Positions 1-9,732 of a stretch of DNA of 64,000 nucleotides are shown here, in pieces. The translations under genes were made by a program, and so were the position numbers. Below the pieces are notes generated by a model. That model was not told where the DNA came from. It searched no databases and was given only the letters and a program-made list of their open reading frames with translations. The stretch's first letter is position 1. Each line of letters starts with the position of its first letter. Origin of the DNA: Nevskiaceae bacterium (GTDB lineage Bacteria > Pseudomonadota > Gammaproteobacteria > Nevskiales > Nevskiaceae); the NCBI GenBank assembly GCA_008012115.1, contig SSEB01000006.1, positions 62,001 through 126,000 on the forward strand, written 5' to 3'.

Positions 1-60
1 TACCGCATCATGGGCCGCACCGACCGGTTGCTGCCTGGCATCGAGAATACCCCGCCATGA
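1..60 (+). CDS. C-terminal end of an upstream gene (partial; ...YRIMGRTDRLLPGIENTPP*), stop overlaps astD start (ATGA)
   Basis: Open frame from base 1 ending in TGA at 58-60, overlapping ATG at 57; identity not determinable from 19 aa. Confidence 0.5.
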   Translation, partial: YRIMGRTDRLLPGIENTPP

Positions 61-1556
61 ACGAGAGCAAGGGACTGTTCATCAAGGGACGCTGGCAAAG
101 CGGACATGGCGAGTCCCTGATTTCGCTCGATCCCGGCCGCGACGCGCCGATGTGGTCGGGTCGAACGGCGTCGAGGGAGGACGTCGACGAAGCGTTTGCT
201 GCCGCAAAGGCAGCTTTCGGGCGCTGGAGCGACCTCGACTTCTCTGAACGGGAATCCATTGCAAGGCGCTTCGGCAGCTTGCTGGAACGCGATCGCGAGA
301 AACTCGCCAACCTGATCGGTCAGGAAACCGGCAAGCCGCTGTGGGACAGTCGCACCGAAGTCGCCGCGATGATCGGCAAGATCGACATCTCCGTGCGCGC
401 ATATCACCAGCGCACTGGCGGCACTGAACAGGCGTCGGGACACGTCGTCCACCGACTGCTGCATCGCCCGCACGGCGTGGTCGCGGTTTTCGGTCCATAC
501 AATTTTCCGGGCCATCTGCCCAACGGCCACATCGTGCCCGCCCTGCTGGCCGGGAACTGCGTCATATTCAAACCCAGCGAGCAAACACCTGCCGTTGCCG
601 AAGCGGTGGTCCAGCTGTGGCAGGAGGCCGGGCTGCCCGATGGCGTGCTGAATCTGGTGCAGGGCGGCAAGCCCACCGGTGAGGCCGTTGCCCACCACGA
701 AGCCCTGGAGGGTTTGTATTTCACGGGCAGCGCGAAAACGGGCCGCTTACTTCATCAGCGATTGGCTCAGCATCCCGAAAAAATACTCGCGCTGGAGATG
801 GGCGGTAACAACCCGCTTGTCGTTGGCAGTCTTCGCGAGCTCGCGCCGGCCGTAAGGGTCATCCTGGCATCTGCCTATCTTTCCTCAGGACAGCGATGCA
901 CCTGCGCACGCAGGCTGATCGTTCCGTCCTCGGCGTTTGGCGACGACCTGATTGCGGCAATCTTAGACGCCCTTCAAAACGTCCGCGTCGGTTATTACGA
1001 CGAGACACCGATGCCTTTCATGGGCTGCGTCATTTCCACTGCCGCAGCCTCATCCCTGCTCGCGACGCAACGCGAGCTCACGCGAAGCGGTGGGCGCGTC
1101 TTGCGACCGATGGAGGTCATGTCTCAAAGCGGCGCCTTCATCACGCCGGGGCTGATCGACGTGTCATCGGTGACCGCGCTTCCGGACGAAGAATACTTCG
1201 GCCCGCTGCTGCAACTGATCCGCTATGACACTCTGGATCAAGCCATCCAACTCGCCAATCACACTCGCTTCGGACTGTCCGCAGGCATTCTCACCGAGGA
1301 CGATCATGAGTGGCGTGCCTTCGCCAGGCGCAGCCGCGCCGGCATCATTACACGCAACCTGCCGACAACCGGTGCCAGCAGCAGTATGCCCTTCGGTGGC
1401 AGTGGTTACAGCGGCAATCACCGGCCGTCGGCATTTTATGCCGCGGACTACTGCGCCGATCCCGTCGTGCAGTCGTGGAGTCTCAGGCCGCAATTGAGCA
1501 CCGCTCTGCCCCAGGATATCGAGGCGCAACTCACCCCAGCGCACCCGTCAGGCTGA
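57..1556 (+). CDS. astD: N-succinylglutamate 5-semialdehyde dehydrogenase
   Basis: 499 aa aldehyde dehydrogenase (GPYNFPGHLPNGHIVPALLAGNCVIFKPSEQTP; LEMGGNNPLVV; SSGQRCTCARRL) with AstD-like N-terminus. Confidence 0.85.
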   Translation: MNESKGLFIKGRWQSGHGESLISLDPGRDAPMWSGRTASREDVDEAFAAAKAAFGRWSDLDFSERESIARRFGSLLERDREKLANLIGQETGKPLWDSRTEVAAMIGKIDISVRAYHQRTGGTEQASGHVVHRLLHRPHGVVAVFGPYNFPGHLPNGHIVPALLAGNCVIFKPSEQTPAVAEAVVQLWQEAGLPDGVLNLVQGGKPTGEAVAHHEALEGLYFTGSAKTGRLLHQRLAQHPEKILALEMGGNNPLVVGSLRELAPAVRVILASAYLSSGQRCTCARRLIVPSSAFGDDLIAAILDALQNVRVGYYDETPMPFMGCVISTAAASSLLATQRELTRSGGRVLRPMEVMSQSGAFITPGLIDVSSVTALPDEEYFGPLLQLIRYDTLDQAIQLANHTRFGLSAGILTEDDHEWRAFARRSRAGIITRNLPTTGASSSMPFGGSGYSGNHRPSAFYAADYCADPVVQSWSLRPQLSTALPQDIEAQLTPAHPSG

Positions 1557-4500
1557 TCAGCGCTCCACGCGTCTCCAGGACGTCTTCTGTGTCACCAGGT
1601 TGAGGCCGGACTGGAAGCACTCTGCGCCAACGCAGATCATGGCCTGGTCGGGCAGGCAATTCGAGCCAATGCAGGTCGACTTGGTGCCGTCCGTATTCAA
1701 CGTGGTGCCGATGGAGGGGAACAAGATCGTCGGGTTCGGCGGCAGGCCACCCTGCTTCAGATTCTTCGACCGGTCTGCCGTGGTCAGCGTCGTGCTCGAG
1801 GTGCCGCTGAGTGGCTGCGTCGGCGTCGCATCTGTCACGCTGATCTGATATAGCCGGGACAAACCCTGTGTTGCAGAGCACTGGGTCGTCGAAACATTGG
1901 GCTGGAAGGTGGCGAAGATGACCTGGTTGTTCACCGTGGTGGACTCTGTCATCACCTTCTCGCCCGTCATCGTGCCGGCACCCAGGGTGATGTAAAGGCC
2001 CTTCTTGTTGGAGATGTCGACGCGCGCCTGTGAAGCTGTCGTCGCGTTGGACGAACCGGCCAGGTTGTTGGTGGCGTCATAGAGGTCGGCATCGCCGTTG
2101 ACGAAGAAGCTGCTCGGATTGTTATTCGTCACATCCGGGTCACGCAGGATGTAGAAGCGATCCGAATTCTCCTGCAGCAACGGGTGCTCGTGGAATCCAG
2201 AACCCAGGGAGACCGCGACAAAGGGCGTGCTGGTGTTTTGCGTGATCAGGGCAACATCCGGTGCGTTGTAGAAACGCCGCGCTGTCGCGACGGTGGTGCC
2301 CGCGAGGGCCGCAATTCGCGACCCGGTCGCGTTCGACAAGCTTGCAACGCCCGTCGAGTCCTTGCCAAGAATAATCCGGAACACCTGCCCACCGTTGTCG
2401 GCAAAATAGATGCGGTCCACCAGACCGTCGCCATCCATGTCGACCGCCTTGGGCGAGCCGGGAATGCTGTAGTTCATCGTCGAGATGGCGAGATTGGGAT
2501 GATGCGTGCCATCGTCGTAGCCCGCCCACCAGAGCAATGCACCGGTAGTGGCATCGGCAACGAACAGAGCGCGTCCTTGTCCATCGGCTGCCAAAGCCTG
2601 TCCACTGCGTCCATCCTCGGCGGGGTCGTAGCCACCGGTGAAAATCAGCACATCCTTGTTGGTCGCGTTAATGCGGATTTTCGCGTGGATGGCTCTCGAC
2701 CACGTCTGGCCCAGCTCGTTGTAGTCGCCACTGCCGCCGGCAATCTGGAACATCAGCTTCGGCGTGCTGCGGTTGGTCACGTCCAGCGCGTAATAGCTCC
2801 GCCCACCGCGGCGCAGGCCTGCGTACAGATAGGCCGTGTCGCTGCCGCTGATGACACCATCGCCGCCATCGTTCACCCAACTGCTGATGGGGCCGTCGAA
2901 GCCGTACGGACGGGTCAGGTAACTGCCCGAATCCGTGTAGAAGGTGTAGAGGTTGGAGAGGAGTTCCTTGGGCAGGAATGCCCAATACTCGGCACCGGTC
3001 GATGCGTTGAACGCATGCAGACCGTCGATATTCGTTCCCATGTAGATGCCGATATCGGGAGACGCGTCGGTGCCACCATAGGTAATCAATGCGGGTTCCG
3101 AATGCAGCGGGTCACCCATGGTCTTGCGGGCATCCGTGGTCACGCCATTGCCATTTTCGTCGAGCACGTCGACGCCCGTGGCCCAAGCGATCAAATTGGT
3201 ACGGTCGGTCGCAGTCGCCGTTGCAGGCAATCCCAGCATTGTCGCGGTCACGGCCGAGTTGGAGTTCGTCAAGACGTTCGCGGTCGCGGTCAAATCGACG
3301 TTCGACGGCGCAGCACTTCCCACGTAGGTATAGACCGTCCGCGTGTTGGTCAGATTGCTGGCCGCGCCGCCCTTCGTGATATCCGATCCATCCGCGCTGG
3401 CTGACCAGTAACTGGTCGTGCCGTCTTTGAAGTATCCCGTAGCGGCATCCACTGCAGGCAGCGGCGGGTTGCTGCTGTCGTAGATTTGCGGAGAGCCATC
3501 ACCACTGCCTTGGTAGAGGCGGTATTTTTTCAGGTTGCCGCTCCAGACTGCATCGGTATCTGGCCTGAACACCGCAAAATATAGGTCATTGCGGTTGGTC
3601 AAACGGTTGAAGGTGTTGACCGTGACCGCAGGCGCAACGAAGGTGGTGTTGATGCTCAGGATATTGCCAATAATGCTGCTGAAGGCGCTGACGACATCGC
3701 TGACGGTATTCGCGGTGAAATACTGTCCCCCGCCATTGTTGGCCATGTTGCGCAGGAACTCCTGTCCTGCAGCATCCGAAGAACCGGAGTTGAAATCGGG
3801 GCCGAAGGCAATCGTGTAAGTGCGGATGCCCTGGATACCGCCGAATGCAGTGCTCTGATCCTTCGTGAACAGATAACTTGCCAATTCATTGCCACACTGC
3901 CAACTGGTCTGCGTGGTGCCCGTGGAATCCACCGGAATCGCGCAAGTTCCGAAACCCGGCAGTGCCGTGATCAGGTCCTTGGCTGATGAATTCGGCGTGG
4001 AGGGCGCTTTGGAAGTGGTGATGTTGGGAAGTCCGTCCGAAAGCAGAATGATGTTGTTCGACTGGCAGCCGTCGGTGATGGGGCTCTTGTAGACCGCGGT
4101 ACCGGTCCACGACTCGCCGTCGCAGGCCTTGGCTCCGAGATTGAGATCGCTGCACCCCGGCGGATAGTTATGCGTTGGGGTGCCCTGACCGTAATCGAAG
4201 GACGCACGGTGACTGATTCTGGACGTTGACGCATAGTCCGTGGTGCCGTCGACTTGAATCGCAGTGCCGTTACTCTCAGGGTAATTGACCTTGCCTCCCG
4301 CCGCGTAGGCCGAACCAAAGCTGCGGGTGAGTCCGTAAAACGCACCTTCACCGCGGAAATATCGTGCCGCCTCGTAATAGGCACCCATGGTCGGCGTACC
4401 GCCCTGCGCTGCGAAACTGTTGACAACCTGTTGCAGGTACTGCCGCACCGTGATGCGGCCCGAGGCGCCCTGGATCTGAATCCTCAGCTTTGGCGCATAG

Positions 4501-6050
4501 GCGGCGCCGCCGTCGTAAGAGTACGCCGCATGCTGGCCGCTGCCGCTGACCGGCGTGAAGAAAAATTCCACGGCATTGCTGCCCGCAGTCCAATCCGTGC
4601 GATTGACGACCGCCTGAACCAGCGAAGAAAGATCGGGCGTCGTGTAGGTCGTACCTGAACTCGACCAAGCGGTCGTCGCCCAGTTGACGCTCGCCCCCAC
4701 CACACCTGGCGATGAGATGAGGTTGCCAACCGTGTTGCTACCCGTGGAGGAAAATGAGGTGGGGTTGGAGGCATTGGCTGCCTGGATTTTCAGGGTTGGC
4801 GAATTGCTGTCCGTCACGCCGGTATACGAGGTGAAATCGATTGCCGCACTGAGAATGGTACTGCCCTGCGGAATATTGAGATTGGCAAACCGCATTCCGA
4901 CCTTGGTCGCCTTGTTGGCACTACCGCAACCCGTGACAGGTGAACTGGGAGTTGTGTTGAGATAAAGCACCTTGCAGGCAGGCTGATTGGCGCCGTCTGA
5001 GGTCTGGGTTGAGTCGTCGTTTTGAGAGCTGACTTGGCTACCGAATCTCGCCCTATTACAACCTGTCGCAAGATTCGGATCGGTCGGGCTGAACGACAGG
5101 GTCAGCGTCGGTGCCAAAGAAGGTCCAAGCGGCGCGCCGGTCGAATCCGTCGAGGTATTGCTGCTGCCGTAGACCGACAGATTGGCCGAGGTATTTGCCG
5201 TCGTAGTGGAAATCTTGAATGCCAGGGCATTACCACCGCACCATCCGCTGCGGCCGATCACACTATTTACCAGCGTCGCCAAATCAGGAGGGGCAAAATC
5301 ATCGCCCGCAACGGGGGTGGTCGTCGTCGACGTCGGCCACGTCACGGACGGAGAGGAGGTGTACGTCCGACCGGTGATGTTGTTGGCGGTCGAGGCATAA
5401 CCCGCTGCGTTATCCGTTTGCTCGATCACGATCGTCGAGGTGGGCAGGCTCGACAATGTATTGATACCTGTTGCCGCATGAAGCGTCAGGATCGCGCTGT
5501 TGATCGTCACGCCCTGGGGGATCTGGACGTTGTCGAAGCGGATGCCCATGCTGCTGTTGGTCTTGCTCATGGTGATGACTTGTGGCGCCACCGTGACCGT
5601 GCCGCCGGTGGCGGCCTGATACGCCTCGGAGGCGCTATCGACAATGGTCTGCGTCGCAATGCGGTCGCCGGAGCCGTTGGTGTCGACGGTGTCCACGTAA
5701 GCATCGATGGGAGCCACAGGAAACATCACGGCACCGCCCTGCAGTGCATCGAATCGCATCAATCCCACGTTCACGTTCGAGCCGATCGTGGTGATGATTT
5801 GATTGAAGGCCGTCTGCACGCGCTGCAGACGCGTCTGCGTCAGGCCATCCGTTCCACCCATCGAACCCGACGTATCGATGAGGAACATGATGTTGGGATT
5901 GGTCAATTGCAGCGTGGTCTGCTGCGGCGGAAAAAACACTTCCGTGTCGTCCGCCAGCACCGGTGCGGGCACCGATGCCGCCGCCAGGATGCACACAAGA
6001 CCCGTGAGGACCGAGGCTGAAACTCTTTTGAAAGCCATTGCGATGTTCAT
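1557..6050 (-). CDS. pilY1: PilY1-type type IV pilus tip/assembly protein
   Basis: N-terminal VWA motif (NIMFLIDTSGSMGG), C-terminal beta-propeller with Ca-binding loop DMDGDGLVD; downstream of pilV/W/X; likely start MNIAMAFKR at 6050. Confidence 0.9.
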   Translation of the reverse strand: MNIAMAFKRVSASVLTGLVCILAAASVPAPVLADDTEVFFPPQQTTLQLTNPNIMFLIDTSGSMGGTDGLTQTRLQRVQTAFNQIITTIGSNVNVGLMRFDALQGGAVMFPVAPIDAYVDTVDTNGSGDRIATQTIVDSASEAYQAATGGTVTVAPQVITMSKTNSSMGIRFDNVQIPQGVTINSAILTLHAATGINTLSSLPTSTIVIEQTDNAAGYASTANNITGRTYTSSPSVTWPTSTTTTPVAGDDFAPPDLATLVNSVIGRSGWCGGNALAFKISTTTANTSANLSVYGSSNTSTDSTGAPLGPSLAPTLTLSFSPTDPNLATGCNRARFGSQVSSQNDDSTQTSDGANQPACKVLYLNTTPSSPVTGCGSANKATKVGMRFANLNIPQGSTILSAAIDFTSYTGVTDSNSPTLKIQAANASNPTSFSSTGSNTVGNLISSPGVVGASVNWATTAWSSSGTTYTTPDLSSLVQAVVNRTDWTAGSNAVEFFFTPVSGSGQHAAYSYDGGAAYAPKLRIQIQGASGRITVRQYLQQVVNSFAAQGGTPTMGAYYEAARYFRGEGAFYGLTRSFGSAYAAGGKVNYPESNGTAIQVDGTTDYASTSRISHRASFDYGQGTPTHNYPPGCSDLNLGAKACDGESWTGTAVYKSPITDGCQSNNIILLSDGLPNITTSKAPSTPNSSAKDLITALPGFGTCAIPVDSTGTTQTSWQCGNELASYLFTKDQSTAFGGIQGIRTYTIAFGPDFNSGSSDAAGQEFLRNMANNGGGQYFTANTVSDVVSAFSSIIGNILSINTTFVAPAVTVNTFNRLTNRNDLYFAVFRPDTDAVWSGNLKKYRLYQGSGDGSPQIYDSSNPPLPAVDAATGYFKDGTTSYWSASADGSDITKGGAASNLTNTRTVYTYVGSAAPSNVDLTATANVLTNSNSAVTATMLGLPATATATDRTNLIAWATGVDVLDENGNGVTTDARKTMGDPLHSEPALITYGGTDASPDIGIYMGTNIDGLHAFNASTGAEYWAFLPKELLSNLYTFYTDSGSYLTRPYGFDGPISSWVNDGGDGVISGSDTAYLYAGLRRGGRSYYALDVTNRSTPKLMFQIAGGSGDYNELGQTWSRAIHAKIRINATNKDVLIFTGGYDPAEDGRSGQALAADGQGRALFVADATTGALLWWAGYDDGTHHPNLAISTMNYSIPGSPKAVDMDGDGLVDRIYFADNGGQVFRIILGKDSTGVASLSNATGSRIAALAGTTVATARRFYNAPDVALITQNTSTPFVAVSLGSGFHEHPLLQENSDRFYILRDPDVTNNNPSSFFVNGDADLYDATNNLAGSSNATTASQARVDISNKKGLYITLGAGTMTGEKVMTESTTVNNQVIFATFQPNVSTTQCSATQGLSRLYQISVTDATPTQPLSGTSSTTLTTADRSKNLKQGGLPPNPTILFPSIGTTLNTDGTKSTCIGSNCLPDQAMICVGAECFQSGLNLVTQKTSWRRVER

Positions 6051-6072
6051 TGGCAAGCTCGTCGTTCCGGCA

Positions 6073-6582
6073 TCACGATGATGGGGCCGGCCCGAGTCGG
6101 CAGACCCCTTGGATATGCTGATCCCAGCCGTTGGTACCGGTCTGGGTCGCGGTTGAGGTGATATTGAAGTTGTAGCAAACGTAGGTGCCTGCCGAGTTAC
6201 CCGCTGCAGTCGCACTATTGGAGTTGGCGTAGCTGATGACCGCCGTCGCACTCGATCCACTCGCGCTGGTCGTCGGACTTCGCGAGGTCTCGCACGCAGT
6301 AACGGGGCTTGTCGGCTGAAGCGCCGCCACCAGCAGCGGACGCGCTGTGCAGCCGGTGGGGATCGGCACGAGACCGCGCAACTCGTTCATCATCAGCCGG
6401 ATGGCTTCTTCGGCAGTCTGAAAAACCACCGTCTGTTGCTGGGCATTGGATGCCATGCGCTCCTGTTGGGTCGTCGAGCGGATGGCAGTGATGCCCAGCA
6501 AGGTGATGATCAGCAGCAGGATAAGCCCCACGACGAGCGCGATACCCTGCTGCGCGTTAGGCGATGTTCTCCGCTTTTTCAT
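6073..6582 (-). CDS. pilX: PilX-type minor pilin assembly protein
   Basis: QQGIALVVGLILLLIITLLGITAIRSTTQQERMASN: PilX N-terminal signature. Confidence 0.88.
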   Translation of the reverse strand: MKKRRTSPNAQQGIALVVGLILLLIITLLGITAIRSTTQQERMASNAQQQTVVFQTAEEAIRLMMNELRGLVPIPTGCTARPLLVAALQPTSPVTACETSRSPTTSASGSSATAVISYANSNSATAAGNSAGTYVCYNFNITSTATQTGTNGWDQHIQGVCRLGPAPSS

Positions 6583-7319
6583 TGGGTTCGATTTCGCAGT
6601 TCAATCGTGGAAGTGAACACGCGACCGCGTACGCCTGCCGGCAAGGGACCGACGCCGGCCACATCAAGAACTTGAAATGTGCCGGAATTCGTATTCTCGC
6701 CCATCACCGTGTCGACGCTGCTGGCCAGCACCGCCACACGCACCGCCACGACATTGTTCCAGTTGCCCACATCGTCAGCCCGGACGTAACGATCCGCATA
6801 GCCGTCCGCCGTCATGTCTTCGCCGTAGAGAATCTGCAAATTTTCCACGCCGTCGACGAGGGGCTGGGCCTGAGCGTTGCCGTTTCCACGACACATGAGC
6901 CGCCGTGTATCGACGAAAAATGTATTGGTGACCGTGCCCCCCGCGACAGCCTGGCCCGCACAGTCCGAAGTACCTTGGTAACTGACGGTGATCTCGTCCG
7001 ATACCGTGCCACCACCGTCGCAGGTGAGGGCCGCGGTGGTCAGCGGCGATGGGCAGGTCGTCGAGGGCTGAGCCGTTTTGTTGAAAGCATCCACGGCAGG
7101 GACAGCATTCTTTGGAAAACCCGCCATCCGAATGTCGCGCTGCAAGAACAGAATCGCAAAGCGGCCGTTCTCCTGCAGATCGCCCAAGCGTTGTTGCAGA
7201 TTCTGGGTGGCGCGTCCCCCCAGAAAAACTTGGACCACGCCAGCAAGAATCAGCAGGCCCAAGACCAGCGCGATCATCAGCTCGATGAGACTCAAACCCT
7301 GCTGCGGCTGGCGCATCAT
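6579..7319 (-). CDS. pilW: PilW-type minor pilin
   Basis: MRQPQQGLSLIELMIALVLGLLILAGVVQVF prepilin peptidase site; cluster context; start at 7319 or 7316. Confidence 0.88.
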   Translation of the reverse strand: MMRQPQQGLSLIELMIALVLGLLILAGVVQVFLGGRATQNLQQRLGDLQENGRFAILFLQRDIRMAGFPKNAVPAVDAFNKTAQPSTTCPSPLTTAALTCDGGGTVSDEITVSYQGTSDCAGQAVAGGTVTNTFFVDTRRLMCRGNGNAQAQPLVDGVENLQILYGEDMTADGYADRYVRADDVGNWNNVVAVRVAVLASSVDTVMGENTNSGTFQVLDVAGVGPLPAGVRGRVFTSTIELRNRTQ

Positions 7320-7882
7320 GGCTGAATCACCAGGCTGGCTTGCTGGTTGGCACCTGCCAGCATGCTCTGCGCATTGGTGTTCCCCGACGATCCCTGGTCG
7401 GTCCAGCTCACCGTGATCGTGATCGGAGAGGTCGCCGTACACGCACCACAGTTGGTCGTGAGTGCTCCACCCGGCAGAGAATTGACGACGCCCCCCAGGC
7501 GACCCGTGCCGTTGGGCATGCCACAAGCAACGGAAAACAGGTCATAGGTCGCCATTTGTGCCGCGGTACAAGCGGCGGGGGCGGTACCCGTGGCGCTCTC
7601 GCGCGCGCAAATATTCGCCGGCACGACGCAGCCTGCGGTACCCGAATTGTAGGTTCCGTAGCTCAACACGCCGGGCGTGTTGGCGTACACGCGCTCGGCG
7701 AGGTCGTTCATAAATACGGTGGCGAGGCTGCGGTAGTAGGAGCCCTGCGTGTTTCTGACACTGGAAATCTGCAAGCCCGCAATCCCCAGTAGCCCGAGAG
7801 ACAGCACCACCAGGGCCACAAGGACCTCGATCAGGTTGAATCCCCGCTGCTGACGGTGATACACGCCTAGATTCCCGTGCAC
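7316..7882 (-). CDS. pilV: PilV-type minor pilin
   Basis: RGFNLIEVLVALVVLSLGLLGIAGLQ prepilin N-terminus; cluster context. Confidence 0.87.
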   Translation of the reverse strand: MHGNLGVYHRQQRGFNLIEVLVALVVLSLGLLGIAGLQISSVRNTQGSYYRSLATVFMNDLAERVYANTPGVLSYGTYNSGTAGCVVPANICARESATGTAPAACTAAQMATYDLFSVACGMPNGTGRLGGVVNSLPGGALTTNCGACTATSPITITVSWTDQGSSGNTNAQSMLAGANQQASLVIQP

Positions 7883-8421
7883 GTGCTGGAGCTGCTGGGT
7901 GCAATCCGCGCCCGGCCGGTGGCGGCAATGCAGATCAGACGGACGCCGATGGTGGGGCGCCCGTCGTTCAGGGTAATCGTTCCGAGTCCCGCGGCCGACG
8001 TTATCCCCTGGGAGGTGAACCTTACGAAGTTGGTCACGTTGTTGTTCCCCGAGATGCTGACGCCACCGTTGTAGAGATCGTGGCGCATCAGGATCAAGTC
8101 ACCCGCGTTGAAGGTGTTGGAGCCATCAACGTCGGCGTAAATGAACCATCCAATCTCCCAGCCTGCTGTGCCCCCCGTCGTGCAACTGGGTGTCGCCGCC
8201 GTCGCATTCGCACTGCGGCACATGTTCACAGAGAGGTTGCGCTTGACGGCCTCTGTCCGCGCCAAAATCAGGCCGGTGATGAAATCGTTGCTGTACGCCG
8301 TCAGTCGATTGTTTTTAATGCTGGAAATGAAGCTCGGGATGCCGACCGCCGCCAGGATTCCGGCAATCGACATCACGACAATGACTTCGAGCACGGAGAT
8401 ACCGAGAGAGCGTCGCTTCAT
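7867..8421 (-). CDS. fimT: FimT/GspH-family pseudopilin
   Basis: MKRRSLGISVLEVIVVMSIAGILAAVGIPSF; 184 aa; GspH/FimT-like C-terminal region. Confidence 0.82.
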   Translation of the reverse strand: MKRRSLGISVLEVIVVMSIAGILAAVGIPSFISSIKNNRLTAYSNDFITGLILARTEAVKRNLSVNMCRSANATAATPSCTTGGTAGWEIGWFIYADVDGSNTFNAGDLILMRHDLYNGGVSISGNNNVTNFVRFTSQGITSAAGLGTITLNDGRPTIGVRLICIAATGRARIAPSSSSTCTGI

Positions 8422-8527
8422 CGCCCTTTATTAACTTTTTACACGCGGCCTCGGGTCACGCGAGCCGACAAAGGCGGTCAATTCACAGACGAACGGTAGT
8501 TTTTGTCCACGGAACCTGACGAATGGT

Positions 8528-9520
8528 TCATGGAACTCCCGCCTTCGCCTGTTCGGCGAGCATTCGCCGAACCCGAGCAGCAGAAGCCAGGGACAGGGTA
8601 ATGCCCAGGCGGAAGTGAGCCGTATTGACGAATAGGCCATCCAACCCAGATACGGGTCCGATCAGCGGCTTGATGCCATTGCCCCCAGGCCGCAGGCCGA
8701 CCCAGTGATGCTGCGCCGACCAACGGTCACTGCCCGGCCATAGCCTCGCCGCGTGCCCGATCAGGGCACTACGGGCCGCAGCAGTGGGTGACGTGTCGAA
8801 CCCCACCGACTCCAGCGTACTGCCCACCACCACCCCGCCGCCCCGGCGAGGCACCAGGTAGGCGTGCTCGTCCATGACGATATGCGCCGGCGCGTCGCCT
8901 TGGTCCTGCAGCAGCAGCATCTGGCCCTTGATCGGCTGAACCGAAATCCCGGCCACCTGCCCGGACCAGGCACCTGCCGCCAGTACGGCCTGCCGACAAG
9001 CCACCGTGCCAAAGGGCGTCGTCACGCCAGCCAGCCGCCCCGCCGCCTTTGCCCAGCCCGTGGCCGGCACGTACGGATGGATCGTCACCCCTTGCTGGCG
9101 CAACGCCAATAGCAAGGCTTGCAACAGCCGCGGATTGCGGATCTGCGCCACTTCCGGGAACCATCGCTCACCCGCAGCGCCGTACACTCGAGCACCACAG
9201 ACCCAGTATTCGGGATCGACGCCGGTCGCCTCGCGCAATTCGGTGCAGTAGGCGGGATAGCGCGCCAGGCTCTCGTCGAGCAGGTCCTGGATTTCTGGCA
9301 CTGACTGATCCGGCGGCAGAGGCGAGAGGATGCCACCACCGGCCCAGGACGCCTCGCGGCCAGGCAACCCGCGATCCAGAACGCAGACCCGCGCACCGGC
9401 ACGCGTCAGCTCCAGGGCAGTGGTCAGGCCGATAATGCCGCCACCGACAACGACAACGTCTGCGGATACGGGAAGTGCGCTCACTGGACCTCGACCGATG
9501 GCAGAAAACCCGCCTGTCAA
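8528..9520 (-). CDS. thiO: glycine oxidase ThiO (FAD-dependent)
   Basis: VVVVGGGIIGLTTALELTRAGARVCVLDRG; HYWVGLRPGGNGIKPLIG C-terminal motif. Confidence 0.82.
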   Translation of the reverse strand: MTGGFSAIGRGPVSALPVSADVVVVGGGIIGLTTALELTRAGARVCVLDRGLPGREASWAGGGILSPLPPDQSVPEIQDLLDESLARYPAYCTELREATGVDPEYWVCGARVYGAAGERWFPEVAQIRNPRLLQALLLALRQQGVTIHPYVPATGWAKAAGRLAGVTTPFGTVACRQAVLAAGAWSGQVAGISVQPIKGQMLLLQDQGDAPAHIVMDEHAYLVPRRGGGVVVGSTLESVGFDTSPTAAARSALIGHAARLWPGSDRWSAQHHWVGLRPGGNGIKPLIGPVSGLDGLFVNTAHFRLGITLSLASAARVRRMLAEQAKAGVP

Positions 9521-9732
9521 AGCACTCGAGAATACACGATGCCTCGGCGCAATCGGTCATCCCCCCCATCGGCGGCCATACGCCGCGCGCTAGCCAAGCG
9601 CTGCCGGCCGCGCTATCGTCATCGCGTGCGAAATGCCGTAGGCACCTGTCGGGGACAGGGCCGAAGAACCGTCTCGAGAATGGTCCGGCCGGAGGTGGCA
9701 TCAGTGATCCACCAGCATTCAAGGGAACCATC

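Noticed and set aside
8422-8527. fimT-thiO gap as a possible element copy
   Set aside because: Some AT-rich sequence (TTTATTAACTTTTTA), but no terminal boxes at the required spacing.
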